Assembly: GCA_035315685.1 (NCBI GenBank)
Contig: DATFXR010000163.1
Span: 1 to 43,353, forward strand
Origin: QHWK01 sp035315685
Lineage (GTDB): Bacteria; Acidobacteriota; Vicinamibacteria; Vicinamibacterales; CAVVIG01
Direction: 5' to 3'
DNA length: 43,353 nucleotides
Under the pieces are notes generated by a model, which made no database searches, had not been told where the DNA came from, and worked only from the letters and a program-made list of their open reading frames with translations. Positions 1 to 7,857 of the stretch are shown one piece after another; within the stretch, counting starts at the first letter, position 1, and each line of letters opens with the position of its first letter. A program made the translations under genes and the position numbers.

Positions 1-1
1 G

Positions 2-775
2 GCGGACCTTGCGTCACGCGAGCAGCTGCCCACGCCCGGCACCATGCCGCGTGCCGGGCTGGCGTCGCCGACGCGAGCGCCGTGGATTGTGGCCAGCGGC
101 TGGCGCATCACACGGCGTCCGGCTGCGAAGTACGTCTACGACGTCGTGGCAGGAAAGGCGGTGCTCGCGGCAGCGGAAGCGTTCGCATACGGCGCCGACG
201 CCGCTCTGAAGATCGATCCAGCGGACGCCCGATCGCTCGGTGAGATGCTGAAATTCCTGGAAGGGCTGTCCGCTGTCGACCTTCCGCCGGTGTCGGACCT
301 CGCGATCGTGGACGATGGCTCGACGATCACCGGCGAGGTGATGAATCTGCTGGCCCGTCGCAATCTGCTGTTCGCGATCCTGCAGGCGCCGTCGCCGCGA
401 TACCGGATCAACGTCAGGATCGGTGCTCCTGAGTACCCACGCGAGGAAGCCGCCGATCCGAGTGCGTTTGCGCTGAAGATTCGCCATCAGCTCACCGACG
501 ACCAGCGGACGCTGCGGGTGTACGGGAGCGAAGTCGTGATCTGCCGGCTGACCGCCGGCTCCGGGCGGGCGCGGCTGCACCTGATCAACTATGGCGGCCG
601 CGAGATCGAGGGGCTGCGCATTCGATTGCGCGGCGGGTACGGCAACAGTGAGGCTCGCGTTGCAGGCGTCGGCGATCTCGCGCTTCAGGATCGGGTGGCC
701 GCCGCCGGCTTCACGGAGTTCTCGCTGCCTCGCCTCACGACCTACGCGGTCATCGATCTCCAATCCACGCGTTGA
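2..775 (+). CDS. C-terminal part of a secreted hypothetical protein (5' end outside window)
   Basis: The frame is open from the first bases of the window, so the gene starts upstream. The first ATG (44) is simply internal. The visible 257 residues look like the end of a larger exported protein: an alpha/beta stretch with regularly spaced Ala-rich helices, then a C-terminal beta-rich domain (about the last 100 residues) with alternating hydrophobics such as LHLINYGG. I recall similar C-termini on glycoside-hydrolase-like secreted proteins of Acidobacteriota but cannot name a family. It converges on apbE, with a 96-bp gap holding a palindromic repeat pair. Function unknown. Confidence 0.6.
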   Translation, partial: ADLASREQLPTPGTMPRAGLASPTRAPWIVASGWRITRRPAAKYVYDVVAGKAVLAAAEAFAYGADAALKIDPADARSLGEMLKFLEGLSAVDLPPVSDLAIVDDGSTITGEVMNLLARRNLLFAILQAPSPRYRINVRIGAPEYPREEAADPSAFALKIRHQLTDDQRTLRVYGSEVVICRLTAGSGRARLHLINYGGREIEGLRIRLRGGYGNSEARVAGVGDLALQDRVAAAGFTEFSLPRLTTYAVIDLQSTR

Positions 776-784
776 ACGCGCACG

Positions 785-903
785 ACGGTCCGGCTGAAGC
801 CGGACACTACCGTCGAACGAATGCGGATGACGGTCGGCTCGAGACGGATTCCACCAGAACGACTGACTCGCTCAGCGGTAGGGTCCGGCTTTAGCCGGAC
901 CGT
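785..903. repeat. REPIN-like inverted pair of a 27-bp palindromic element
   Basis: Copy A is 785-811. Copy B is 877-903, in inverted orientation. The reverse complement of B matches A at 25 of 27 positions. Each copy contains the palindrome GTCCGGCT-nn-AGCCGGAC (788-805 and 883-900). Two inverted palindromic copies separated by a 65-bp spacer with no clear symmetry is REPIN/BIME architecture. Copy B lies inside the 3' end of apbE. From memory, peptides such as VRLKPDPT and GFSRT, which are translations of this element, are common in Acidobacteriota annotations. No transposase is present here. Confidence 0.75.
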
Positions 904-1918
904 GACGCCCGTCGACAAGAGTCCAGCCGCCGTGCGTGTCCGGCACGAAGAACAAGACTTCGATGCCACGAAGGCGATGCAAATAGCCGCCGCTCCCATC
1001 CACGCCCAGCACGAAGAACGCATCGTCGAGCGCGTCGCCTTCGGTTCCGGTGCGCGCGAGCACGACCACGCTCAGAACCCCTTGCGCCGGCATCCCCGTG
1101 CGCGGATCCATGATGTGTGAATACGTGACGCCGTCAGCCACGAAGAATTTCTCGGCCCGCCCTGCCACGGAGACCGCGCGGTCCTTCACCTCGAGCGTGA
1201 GCGCAATCTTGCGCGAGTCAATCGGATCCTGAATCGAAACCGTCCATCCGTCCCGCCCCGGTGGTGCGCCGAGTGCGTAGATGGTGCTGCCCCCGGCGCT
1301 CACCAGCGCGGACGGAACCTGCCGCTCCCTCAACAGCGCGACGACGCGATCGACCGCATAACCTTTCGCGATGCCTCCCAGATCGAGCTCCACGCCGGGC
1401 GTGTCGAAGCCGATCATCCGCGACGCTCGATCCAGTCTCACGTGGTCGGCGCCGACGACACGCCGCGCGGCCGCGAGCTCGCGGTCGGAGGGCACGTGTC
1501 CCTCTCCGCCGAAGAACCCCCACGCCTTCATCAGCGGGCCGACGGTGATATCGAAGGCGCCGGCCGACTCGTGCTGATAACGCATCGATTCCACGATGAA
1601 GTCGAACAGTTCCGCATCGACTGCCGCAGGATGGCTCGCGGCCTCCCGGTTGACGCGCGACAGCGGGCTGTCGGACTTGTAGTGGCTCATCAACCGGTCG
1701 ATGCGATCGACCTCGTCGAGCGCTTCGTCGACGCTGGCCCGCAGCGCGTCGGCGTCCGGACCGTAGGCCTCGATCGCGTACTCGCACGCCATCGAGATCC
1801 GGCTCGCGACGTGATGGGCGAGTGTGCGATGCGCGTGCGGAGTGTGCGGCGGCACTGCCGCGACGCTCCACACCGTCAGCGTCAGCAGGAGACCGCGCGC
1901 AGCCGGTCTGGAACGCAC
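872..1918 (-). CDS. apbE: FAD:protein FMN transferase, ApbE family
   Basis: ApbE cleaves FAD and attaches FMN through a phosphoester to Thr/Ser of target flavoproteins on the outer side of the membrane. The family motifs are all visible: AGAFDITVGPLM (about 119-130), ELDLGGIAKGYAVD (177-190), AGGSTIYALG (208-217), HIMDPRTGMPA (268-278) and GDALDDAFFVLG (294-305). Residues 5-23 form a hydrophobic signal-like segment. The start is GTG, 3 nt after the stop of the upstream SelA-like gene, so it is the third gene of the larA-like operon. The last 11 residues (GHGPAKAGPYR) are encoded by a palindromic repeat copy at 877-903, so the natural C-terminus appears to have been replaced or extended. No obvious flavinylation target is encoded next to it. 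Confidence 0.9.
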   Translation of the reverse strand: MRSRPAARGLLLTLTVWSVAAVPPHTPHAHRTLAHHVASRISMACEYAIEAYGPDADALRASVDEALDEVDRIDRLMSHYKSDSPLSRVNREAASHPAAVDAELFDFIVESMRYQHESAGAFDITVGPLMKAWGFFGGEGHVPSDRELAAARRVVGADHVRLDRASRMIGFDTPGVELDLGGIAKGYAVDRVVALLRERQVPSALVSAGGSTIYALGAPPGRDGWTVSIQDPIDSRKIALTLEVKDRAVSVAGRAEKFFVADGVTYSHIMDPRTGMPAQGVLSVVVLARTGTEGDALDDAFFVLGVDGSGGYLHRLRGIEVLFFVPDTHGGWTLVDGRHGPAKAGPYR

Positions 1919-1921
1919 TCC

Positions 1922-3127
1922 CTAGCTGCGGCTTTGCAGAACGTCGCGCAGGCGGCGGGCGACGATCTTCTCTTCGCCGGGCCGCATCATCCAGACGCCG
2001 ATGATCACCGCGTTGCCTTCCGATCGAGTGCCGATCGAGGGCTCGCCGGCTCGCAGCCGATTGACCGCCTCCGCAGCGGTCATCCCTTTCGCGGCGGCAT
2101 CCCATGAGATCCGCACGTGAGGCACGTGGTTGGCGATTTCGGGGACGAAGACGTCGGCGGTGACGCCGGCGACCGCTGCGGCGCTGCTGCGGATCGTTTC
2201 CGCGCGCGCCTCGAACTCCCGCTGTTCGGCCGCGTGATCCTTGCCCAGGTACAGCTCCAGCGCCGCCAGCATGCCGACCATCTCTTCCTTGTTGACCTTC
2301 ATGCCGCGTCCGACAGTGTTGCCGTTCGGCGGCGCATTCAACCGTGCCGCCGCGACGAGATCCTTTCGGCCGAGAAGCAGCCCGGCGCTCTGTGGGCCGC
2401 GGAGCCCCTTGCCGCCCGAGAACGCCACGAGGTCGAACCCCATCTTCGTGTACTTCCACAGATTGTCGACCGGTGGTACGTCGGCGGCAGCGTCGTTCAA
2501 GGTCGGGACGCCGTGCTTGGTGCCAATCTCGACGAACTCCCGGTCACGGATCCGTCCTTCCGCATTGTTGTTGTTGTAGAAGAGCATCATCGCAGTCTGC
2601 GGGTTGATCGCGCGCTCCATCTCGTCCCGCGTCTCCACTTCGACGAGGCGCACGCCGCAGTTGCGGACCGCGTGGTCGTAGCCGAAGCGATGCGCCTTCT
2701 GAATGATCACTTCGCTCTTCATTCCGGCAAGGTTGGGCAGATCGACCACCTTTCGCGGATCGCTGCCGGTGAGGACGCCCGCCGTGCCGAGCGTCAAGGC
2801 CGATGCCGCGCCGGACGTCACCATCGCGCCCTCACACTTCAGGAGCGTGGCGATGCGCGCGCCGACTTTGTCGTGAAGCTCGTCGAGCATCACGTACTGC
2901 TTCGAGGCGTAAGCGATCGCCTCCATCACTTCGGGCGGCATCAGCGATGCGGTCATCGCCGTGTAGGTCCCGGCCGCGTTGATGAACGGGCGGACGCCGA
3001 GCTCGCGAAAATAGTCGCGTGCCGCGGGTTGCGGCGCTGCCGGTGCCGCCGTGACGCCGGCTTCGATGAGGCTTCCGACGAGTGGGACGCCCGAGGCGAT
3101 TTCAAGAAAACGTCGTCGACTCCACAT
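1922..3127 (-). CDS. SelA/DgaE-like PLP-dependent enzyme with Tat signal
   Basis: A 401-residue fold-type I PLP enzyme of the SelA-like family, which includes L-seryl-tRNA selenium transferase and D-glucosaminate-6-phosphate ammonia-lyase. The PLP-binding Asp is in NDAAADVPP (D212), and the Schiff-base Lys is in AFSGGKGLRGPQS (K240). The start at 3127 is chosen because GGAGGT lies 7 nt upstream and the protein then begins MWSRRRFLEIASG, a twin-arginine signal; a longer frame to 3175 lacks this logic. A Tat-exported PLP enzyme is unusual but recurs in this subfamily. It lies 48 bp downstream of the LarA-like gene and 3 bp upstream of apbE. True selenocysteine synthase is unlikely; an amino-sugar or amino-acid lyase is more probable. 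The substrate is unknown. Confidence 0.8.
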   Translation of the reverse strand: MWSRRRFLEIASGVPLVGSLIEAGVTAAPAAPQPAARDYFRELGVRPFINAAGTYTAMTASLMPPEVMEAIAYASKQYVMLDELHDKVGARIATLLKCEGAMVTSGAASALTLGTAGVLTGSDPRKVVDLPNLAGMKSEVIIQKAHRFGYDHAVRNCGVRLVEVETRDEMERAINPQTAMMLFYNNNNAEGRIRDREFVEIGTKHGVPTLNDAAADVPPVDNLWKYTKMGFDLVAFSGGKGLRGPQSAGLLLGRKDLVAAARLNAPPNGNTVGRGMKVNKEEMVGMLAALELYLGKDHAAEQREFEARAETIRSSAAAVAGVTADVFVPEIANHVPHVRISWDAAAKGMTAAEAVNRLRAGEPSIGTRSEGNAVIIGVWMMRPGEEKIVARRLRDVLQSRS

Positions 3128-3175
3128 GGGCGACCTCCGCTGATGATTGTGAATCCGGCCGGGTGTGAACATCAC

Positions 3176-4459
3176 TCAGGCCATCGATTCCTCACGCGCA
3201 AGATAGGGAATCGTCTGCGGCCCCTGCGGCAGCACGCACAACGTGGCCTGCGCCCCGGCGGCCGTCAGTGCCCGTTGGACCGCTGGGCCGACTTCTTCGA
3301 TCGGATCGAAGTGCGCGGCGCGGATCTCGCCGTCGGACAGACCGCTGGTCTTCACGAGCACTCGTGCTTTCGTCTGCACCTGCGCCTGAATCTGTACCTG
3401 CCACTGGTCGGGCCGCGAATAGCCCGGCGCGGTGATCATCGCGAGCAGTTCCTGCGGGCTCGATCGCGAGGCAAGCACCTCGCCGTACGACCCGTGTGCA
3501 GGCAGCCCATCGCGACACTCGGCGGCGCAGACGATCGTGCCGCCCCGCTTCACTACCTTCGCAGCGGCCGACATGCCTTTGACCGCCTGGTACAGGTTCT
3601 GATCGAGCGGATAGCCGGAGTTCGTCGTGAGGACGACGTCGAACGGCGACGCCACTTCGCGCATCGCGTCGCGCTTGGCAGCGGCGCAGGCGGCACGATG
3701 TTCGGCGAACAGCTCACCGGCGAACACCGCCGTGATCTGCTGGGCGCGGTTCAATGTGACATCCACCGCGAAGTGAACGCCGGTCATGCGGGCAATCTCG
3801 CGGATGTCGTCGTGAATGGGGTTGCCTTCGGTGATCCCCCAGGTCGCCATCGGATCGCCGATGCGTCTGGCGTCGTGCAGCGTGAGCGTGGTCTCCAGTC
3901 CCGCCAGACCGGGTGCGACCATCTTCGGACCGCCGCTGAATCCGGCGAAGAAATGCGGCTCGACGAACCCGGTCGTAATCCGCACGTCGGCGCTCAGCCA
4001 CCGTCGATTGAGGTACACGGGCACGCCGGTCGTGGTCTCGCCGACGTGGACGAGCGCCGATTGGTCGCGGCTGTCGTGGTTGATGACGCGGCAGCGCCGC
4101 ATGATGTCGGCGCCGAGCATCGCCTCGATCTCGGCCGGCGTGTTGCAGCGGTGCGTACCGGTGGCGATGAGGATGGTGACGTCGGCGGCGCGCACGTCTG
4201 GCATCTCCTCGAAGAGCGCCTCGAGGGTCTCGCGGCGCGGCTGCGCGCGGGTGATGTCGCACACGGAAATCGCCACGCGCCCGCCGCGGCTGGCGAGCTC
4301 GCGGAGCGGCGGCGCGCCGATCGGCGCGCGGAGCGCAGCGACGAGCGCGGCGTGGGGATCGGCGAGGGATGCCCGGAAGCGCGGCTCGATGATCGTGACG
4401 CGGTCGTCAGGAAGATCGACCTCGAGCCCGTCGGCGCCGTAATCGAGCCGGACGCGCAT
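3176..4459 (-). CDS. LarA-like nickel-dependent racemase/epimerase (DUF2088 family)
   Basis: LarA-family enzymes use a nickel pincer nucleotide (NPN) cofactor to racemise or epimerise 2-hydroxy acids. With the start at 4459 the protein has 427 residues, and the key LarA residues appear with constant spacing: H103 in TGTHRC, H169 and K179 in EPHFFAGFSGGPK, and H195 in TLHDARR. These correspond to H108, H174, K184 (cofactor lysine) and H200 (Ni ligand) of Lactiplantibacillus LarA. There is no signal peptide, so it is cytoplasmic. The 18-codon-longer frame to 4513 would overlap the divergent gene and is rejected. No larB, larC or larE (NPN biosynthesis) is in the window. It is first in an operon with a SelA-like enzyme and apbE. 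Lactate is not necessarily the substrate; many LarA homologues act on sugar acids. Confidence 0.85.
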   Translation of the reverse strand: MRVRLDYGADGLEVDLPDDRVTIIEPRFRASLADPHAALVAALRAPIGAPPLRELASRGGRVAISVCDITRAQPRRETLEALFEEMPDVRAADVTILIATGTHRCNTPAEIEAMLGADIMRRCRVINHDSRDQSALVHVGETTTGVPVYLNRRWLSADVRITTGFVEPHFFAGFSGGPKMVAPGLAGLETTLTLHDARRIGDPMATWGITEGNPIHDDIREIARMTGVHFAVDVTLNRAQQITAVFAGELFAEHRAACAAAKRDAMREVASPFDVVLTTNSGYPLDQNLYQAVKGMSAAAKVVKRGGTIVCAAECRDGLPAHGSYGEVLASRSSPQELLAMITAPGYSRPDQWQVQIQAQVQTKARVLVKTSGLSDGEIRAAHFDPIEEVGPAVQRALTAAGAQATLCVLPQGPQTIPYLAREESMA

Positions 4460-4465
4460 TCCGCG

Positions 4466-4471
4466 ATTATA
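4466..4471 (-). promoter_or_regulatory. Perfect TATAAT -10 box; likely leaderless start for the larA-like gene
   Basis: TATAAT reads on the minus strand with only 6 nt between it and the ATG at 4459. There is no Shine-Dalgarno-like run before that ATG. A -10 at this distance places transcription initiation at or next to the A of ATG, so the mRNA would be leaderless. No convincing -35 was seen 16-18 nt upstream. Confidence 0.45.
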
Positions 4472-4500
4472 CGTACCTGAACGGACGTAGACTCTCTGCG

Positions 4501-5232
4501 ATGAAGCGGTCACCGGTTCTGGTGCTGGCGGCCCTGACGCTGTGTGCTCACCCCGCCGCGCACGCGCAACCGGGCGCTCGGCCGCGGCTGGCCGTGCGGC
4601 CGGCCGCCGATTTCGAGGTGACGGGCGCAGGCGATCATGCCGCCTGGCAGCAGGCCGACTGGGTGTCGCTGCACCGCCGCGAAGCGGACGGTCACCCCTA
4701 CGACACGCGATTCAAGACGGTCTACTCCTCCACAGGCCTCTACTTTCTGATCGAGGGCACTGATCGCACGCTCACGGCATCGATGAACGAAGACTTCATG
4801 GATCTGTGGAACGAGGACGTGTTCGAAGTCTTTCTGTGGACCGACGAACGCTATCCGGCGTACTTCGAGTACGAGATCTCGCCGCTCAATCACGAGCTCC
4901 CGATCCTGATTCCGAATTTCGGCGGACAGTTCCTCGGCTGGCGGCCGTGGCACTATGAGCGGGATCGGCTGACGCGGAAAGCGACCGCCGCTCTGGGAGG
5001 GCCGAAGCAGCCGCGCGCAGCGATCGAGGGCTGGCGCGCGGAGGTCTTCATTCCGTATGCGCTGCTGCGGCCGCTGCAGAATGTGCCGCCGAAACCGGGC
5101 ACGACCTGGCGCGCCAACGTCTACCGCATGGACTACGACGGCGGAAAACGGACACGGTGGGAGTGGGCGCACGTGGAAGAGGGCTTCCACGAGTACGAGC
5201 GCTTCGGTGAACTGGTGTTCGCCGATCGCTAG
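4501..5232 (+). CDS. Secreted carbohydrate-binding family 9-like protein
   Basis: A 243-residue protein with a Sec signal peptide (MKRSPVLVLAALTLCAHPAAHA, probable cleavage after AHA). The mature part resembles the CBM9-like beta-sandwich of stand-alone bacterial proteins: FKTVYSSTGLYFLIEGTD, EDVFEVFLWTDE, YFEYEISPLN, a central WRPWHYE segment and the closing WRANVYRMDY. This architecture is found in carbohydrate-binding or sugar-responsive secreted proteins with no catalytic domain. It is divergent from the larA-like operon with a 41-bp gap. No clear ribosome-binding site precedes the ATG. It may bind oligosaccharides in the periplasm, but the ligand is unknown. Confidence 0.7.
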   Translation: MKRSPVLVLAALTLCAHPAAHAQPGARPRLAVRPAADFEVTGAGDHAAWQQADWVSLHRREADGHPYDTRFKTVYSSTGLYFLIEGTDRTLTASMNEDFMDLWNEDVFEVFLWTDERYPAYFEYEISPLNHELPILIPNFGGQFLGWRPWHYERDRLTRKATAALGGPKQPRAAIEGWRAEVFIPYALLRPLQNVPPKPGTTWRANVYRMDYDGGKRTRWEWAHVEEGFHEYERFGELVFADR

Positions 5233-5270
5233 TGTGTCGCGACATTTCGAAAGTCGTCAGATCGAGGCAT

Positions 5271-5345
5271 AACCGCAGAGTCCGCGGAGCACGCAGAGAA
5301 TTCTTGTACAAGGAATTTTCTGTGGTCTCTGCGCTCTCTGCGGTT
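5271..5345. repeat. Long imperfect hairpin built of CGCAGAG-type units
   Basis: Each arm is about 35 nt. The left arm opens with aaccgcagag and the right arm closes with ctctgcggtt; they pair imperfectly around CTTGTACAAG. The 5' half of each arm is a run of degenerate gCGCAGAGa units. It fills the convergent gap between the CBM9-like gene and the DUF1552 gene. A related hairpin lies at 17090-17169. It may act as a bidirectional terminator or be a dispersed non-autonomous element; there is no T-run typical of intrinsic terminators. Confidence 0.75.
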
Positions 5346-5393
5346 GTTTTCGTGGTCTGCCTTCCCGCGGCCGCGGCGGCGTGATCGATCGAG

Positions 5394-6629
5394 TTACAAG
5401 CGGTCGAGCGGCTTGTCGGCGTCGCCGAAGCGATCCAGCGTCACGCCCATCCGGCTCATGATCGACAGATACAGGCTGCACAGGCGGCGGTTCTCGTCGC
5501 CGGCGTAGAGATACTCGAGCGAGCGGCCAGTCTCGAGGGCGCCGCCGAGACTCCCAACCGTGACGATCGGCAGCTTCATGTTGTCGTGCTTCCAGCCGGC
5601 CCACATGTTCGACAGCCACAGCAGACAGCAGTTGTCGAGCACCGTGCCGTCGCCTTCGGGCATCGATTCGAGCGTGTCGCCGAGGTACGCGAGCTGGCTC
5701 ACGTGGAAGCGTACGATTCGCTCGTAGCCGTCCGAGAGATCGTCATGCGAGGCCGAATGGTGATCGCTGCGGACGTCCAGGAACGGATAGGAGAGTGACG
5801 ACAGGTCGGCCGCGAGCAGCAGCGACGCGACACGGGTGGTGTCGTTCTGGAAGGCGAGGGCGACGATATCGCACATCAGCCGCATGCGCGCTCGGACATC
5901 CGGCGGGTGGGTGCGGACGCGATCGACGCGGGCCTCCACGTCGCGGACGCTCGTGAGATATCGGTCGAGTCGTGTTCGGTCGGACGCGCTCACCCGTCGG
6001 GTGAGGTGATCGGCGCGATCCTTGACGCGATCGAGGATGCTCCCTGCCGCACCGCCGGCGCGATGCGTGAAGATGCGATCGAACGCGCACGCTGGATCGA
6101 CTTCTCCCGGGATTGGCGCATCGGCGCGCCGCCACGAAATGTGCGAGCTGTAGGCCATCGAGAAGCCGGTCTCGTGACAACCCGCCGCCGGCCGCTCGCA
6201 CGCCACCACCAGACTCCGCAGCGGTGTCTCGCACCCAATGTGGCTGGCGAGCGCCTGGTCCACGCTGATCCCGGCTCGCACCGACGGCCCTTCGTCGATG
6301 GGAACGCCGGACAGGAGGTTGCCGGTCTGCGCCGGATGAATGCCTACGCCAACGGCCGGCCGGTTGAACAGGCCGTTGATCACGTTGATCTTGTGCTTCA
6401 GCGGCTCGAGCGGCTCGAGCGATCGGCTCAGCGTCATGTCGGCGCCGTTGCCGCGCGCCCACCAGTGATTGCCGCTGACGCCGTTCCCCATGAACAGTAC
6501 GGCGAAGCGTTTCGGACACGCGCGTGCCTGCGTGGACGCCGCCAGTACGGGCACCGACTCGAGCCATGGCAACGCCAGGGCGGCGCCCGCAGCGCGCAAC
6601 ATCGTCCGCCGCGAGATCCCATCGATCAT
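5394..6629 (-). CDS. DUF1552 protein with Tat signal
   Basis: A 411-residue protein of the DUF1552 family, exported proteins abundant in Planctomycetota and Acidobacteriota and usually linked to cytochrome-rich DUF1592 partners. The N-terminus ISRRTMLRAAGAALALPWLE is a Tat signal. Family-like segments follow: FMGNGVSGNHWWARG, NVINGLFN, IHPAQTGNLLSG, the VDQALASHIG region and a C-terminal WLSNMWAGWKHDNMKLP. The start at 6629 gives an ATGA overlap with the upstream lactonase gene, so translation is coupled; the frame remains open 96 codons further up but is antisense-like. No DUF1592 cytochrome partner is adjacent, which is atypical. Function not established. Confidence 0.85.
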   Translation of the reverse strand: MIDGISRRTMLRAAGAALALPWLESVPVLAASTQARACPKRFAVLFMGNGVSGNHWWARGNGADMTLSRSLEPLEPLKHKINVINGLFNRPAVGVGIHPAQTGNLLSGVPIDEGPSVRAGISVDQALASHIGCETPLRSLVVACERPAAGCHETGFSMAYSSHISWRRADAPIPGEVDPACAFDRIFTHRAGGAAGSILDRVKDRADHLTRRVSASDRTRLDRYLTSVRDVEARVDRVRTHPPDVRARMRLMCDIVALAFQNDTTRVASLLLAADLSSLSYPFLDVRSDHHSASHDDLSDGYERIVRFHVSQLAYLGDTLESMPEGDGTVLDNCCLLWLSNMWAGWKHDNMKLPIVTVGSLGGALETGRSLEYLYAGDENRRLCSLYLSIMSRMGVTLDRFGDADKPLDRL

Positions 6630-7735
6630 TTCGGCTGCTCGGACGGCGGCAGAAACTTCATGCACACCGGCGACGGCGCGTACGCGAGGACTCCCGAGGG
6701 TTTCAGCCGTCCGCTGCCGGCATCGAGCCGCGCAACCAGGATCGTGTCGGAATCCTGGTTGCCGACTGCGAGATAGGTTGCGGACGGATCGATGCCGAAG
6801 TGACGCGGCTTGAACCCACCGGTGCCTTGTTCCTCGACGTAGGTGAGTGTCCCCCTGTCGGTGTCGATGCCGAACAGCACGACGCTGTTGTGTCCGCGAT
6901 TCGACGCGTACAGCCATTTGCCGGACGCGTGCACGTCGATTTCCGCGCCGGAGTTCGCGCCATCGAAATGCTCGGGCAGCGTCGATATCGTCTGCACCTC
7001 GTGCAAGCGGCCGGCGTCCGCGTCATAGCGGAACGCCGTCACCGTGGAATGCATTTCGTTGACGACGAACGCGAAGCGACCGTCGGGGCGAAACACCATG
7101 TGACGGGGCCCGGCGCCGGGTTTCAGCTGCGCGAACGGTGGATCGTGTGGCGTCAGCGTTCCGCGCTCCGCGTCGAAACGGTACGCGAGTACCTTGTCCA
7201 GCCCGAGGTCGCAGACGAACACGTAGCGGTTCGCTCGATCGATTGTCACGCAGTGCGCGTGCGGGCCCTTCTGGCGCTCGGGATTCACGCTGCTGCCGGT
7301 GTGCTGCACCACCTGGCTCGCGGCGCCGAGCCTCCCGCCGGGCGCGACCGGCAGCACGGCGACGCTGCCGCTACCGTAGTTCGCGACCAGCAGATGGCGT
7401 CCGCTCTTGTCGAGAACCAGATGGCACGGCGCAGTGCCCATCGACGCTCGCTGGTTGATCGGGGTCAGCACGCCGTTCGACCGATCGATCGCGAAGGCGC
7501 TGACGGCTCCGGTTGCGCTTCCTTCGAACCGACTGACCTCGTTCACCGCGAACAGCAGGCGTCGTCTGGGGTCGAGCTCGAGAAAAGAGGGATTGGACGA
7601 AGCGGCCGCCAGTCCGAGCGGCGTCAACGCGACGTTCTGCGACACTCTGCTCGGTTCGGGCTGCAGCCGGAAGCGATAGATCCCCTGGCTCTTCGGCCCG
7701 GTATAAGTGCCGACAAAAACCAGCGTCGGATCCAC
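6626..7735 (-). CDS. Lactonase-family beta-propeller (6-phosphogluconolactonase-like)
   Basis: A 369-residue seven-bladed propeller of the YbhE/Pgl lactonase family. It begins VFVGTYTG...GIYRFRL, has blade repeats such as NPSFLELDPRRRLLFAVNE, APCHLVLDKSGRHLLVANYGSGSVAVLP and GPRHMVFRPDGRFAFVVNE, and ends APSPVCMKFLPP. No signal peptide is visible, so it is probably cytoplasmic. The start is GTG at 7735; an in-frame stop lies just upstream, and the family N-terminus begins here. Its stop overlaps the DUF1552 start by 4 nt. Classical Pgl hydrolyses 6-phosphogluconolactone, but many paralogues have unknown substrates, and pairing with DUF1552 argues against a simple pentose-phosphate role. Confidence 0.85.
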   Translation of the reverse strand: MDPTLVFVGTYTGPKSQGIYRFRLQPEPSRVSQNVALTPLGLAAASSNPSFLELDPRRRLLFAVNEVSRFEGSATGAVSAFAIDRSNGVLTPINQRASMGTAPCHLVLDKSGRHLLVANYGSGSVAVLPVAPGGRLGAASQVVQHTGSSVNPERQKGPHAHCVTIDRANRYVFVCDLGLDKVLAYRFDAERGTLTPHDPPFAQLKPGAGPRHMVFRPDGRFAFVVNEMHSTVTAFRYDADAGRLHEVQTISTLPEHFDGANSGAEIDVHASGKWLYASNRGHNSVVLFGIDTDRGTLTYVEEQGTGGFKPRHFGIDPSATYLAVGNQDSDTILVARLDAGSGRLKPSGVLAYAPSPVCMKFLPPSEQPK

Positions 7736-7857
7736 GTGACATCAACCAGCCGACGCGCCCGCGATCCCGATGACGGTTCGGTTTCCGGACGCCTCAGCGC
7801 TGGAGTATATATCCTGCGCCACTCGCGCGTGGCCGGACCCTCTCGCGGAGTCGTCAC
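7736..7857. promoter_or_regulatory. Divergent intergenic region with TATATAT tract
   Basis: This is a 122-bp gap between the lactonase gene (minus) and the DUF4062-NACHT gene (plus). A short AT tract, tatatat (about 7806-7812), stands out in GC-rich surroundings about 45 nt before the plus-strand ATG, and could be a -10 element. No matching -35 was recognised. GGAG lies 8 nt before the ATG at 7858. Confidence 0.3.

Noticed and set aside
2117..4480. A 787-residue plus-strand open frame over the larA-like/SelA-like genes
   Set aside because: It is antisense to two well-recognised enzymes and has Arg/His-rich low-quality composition; a typical high-GC shadow frame.
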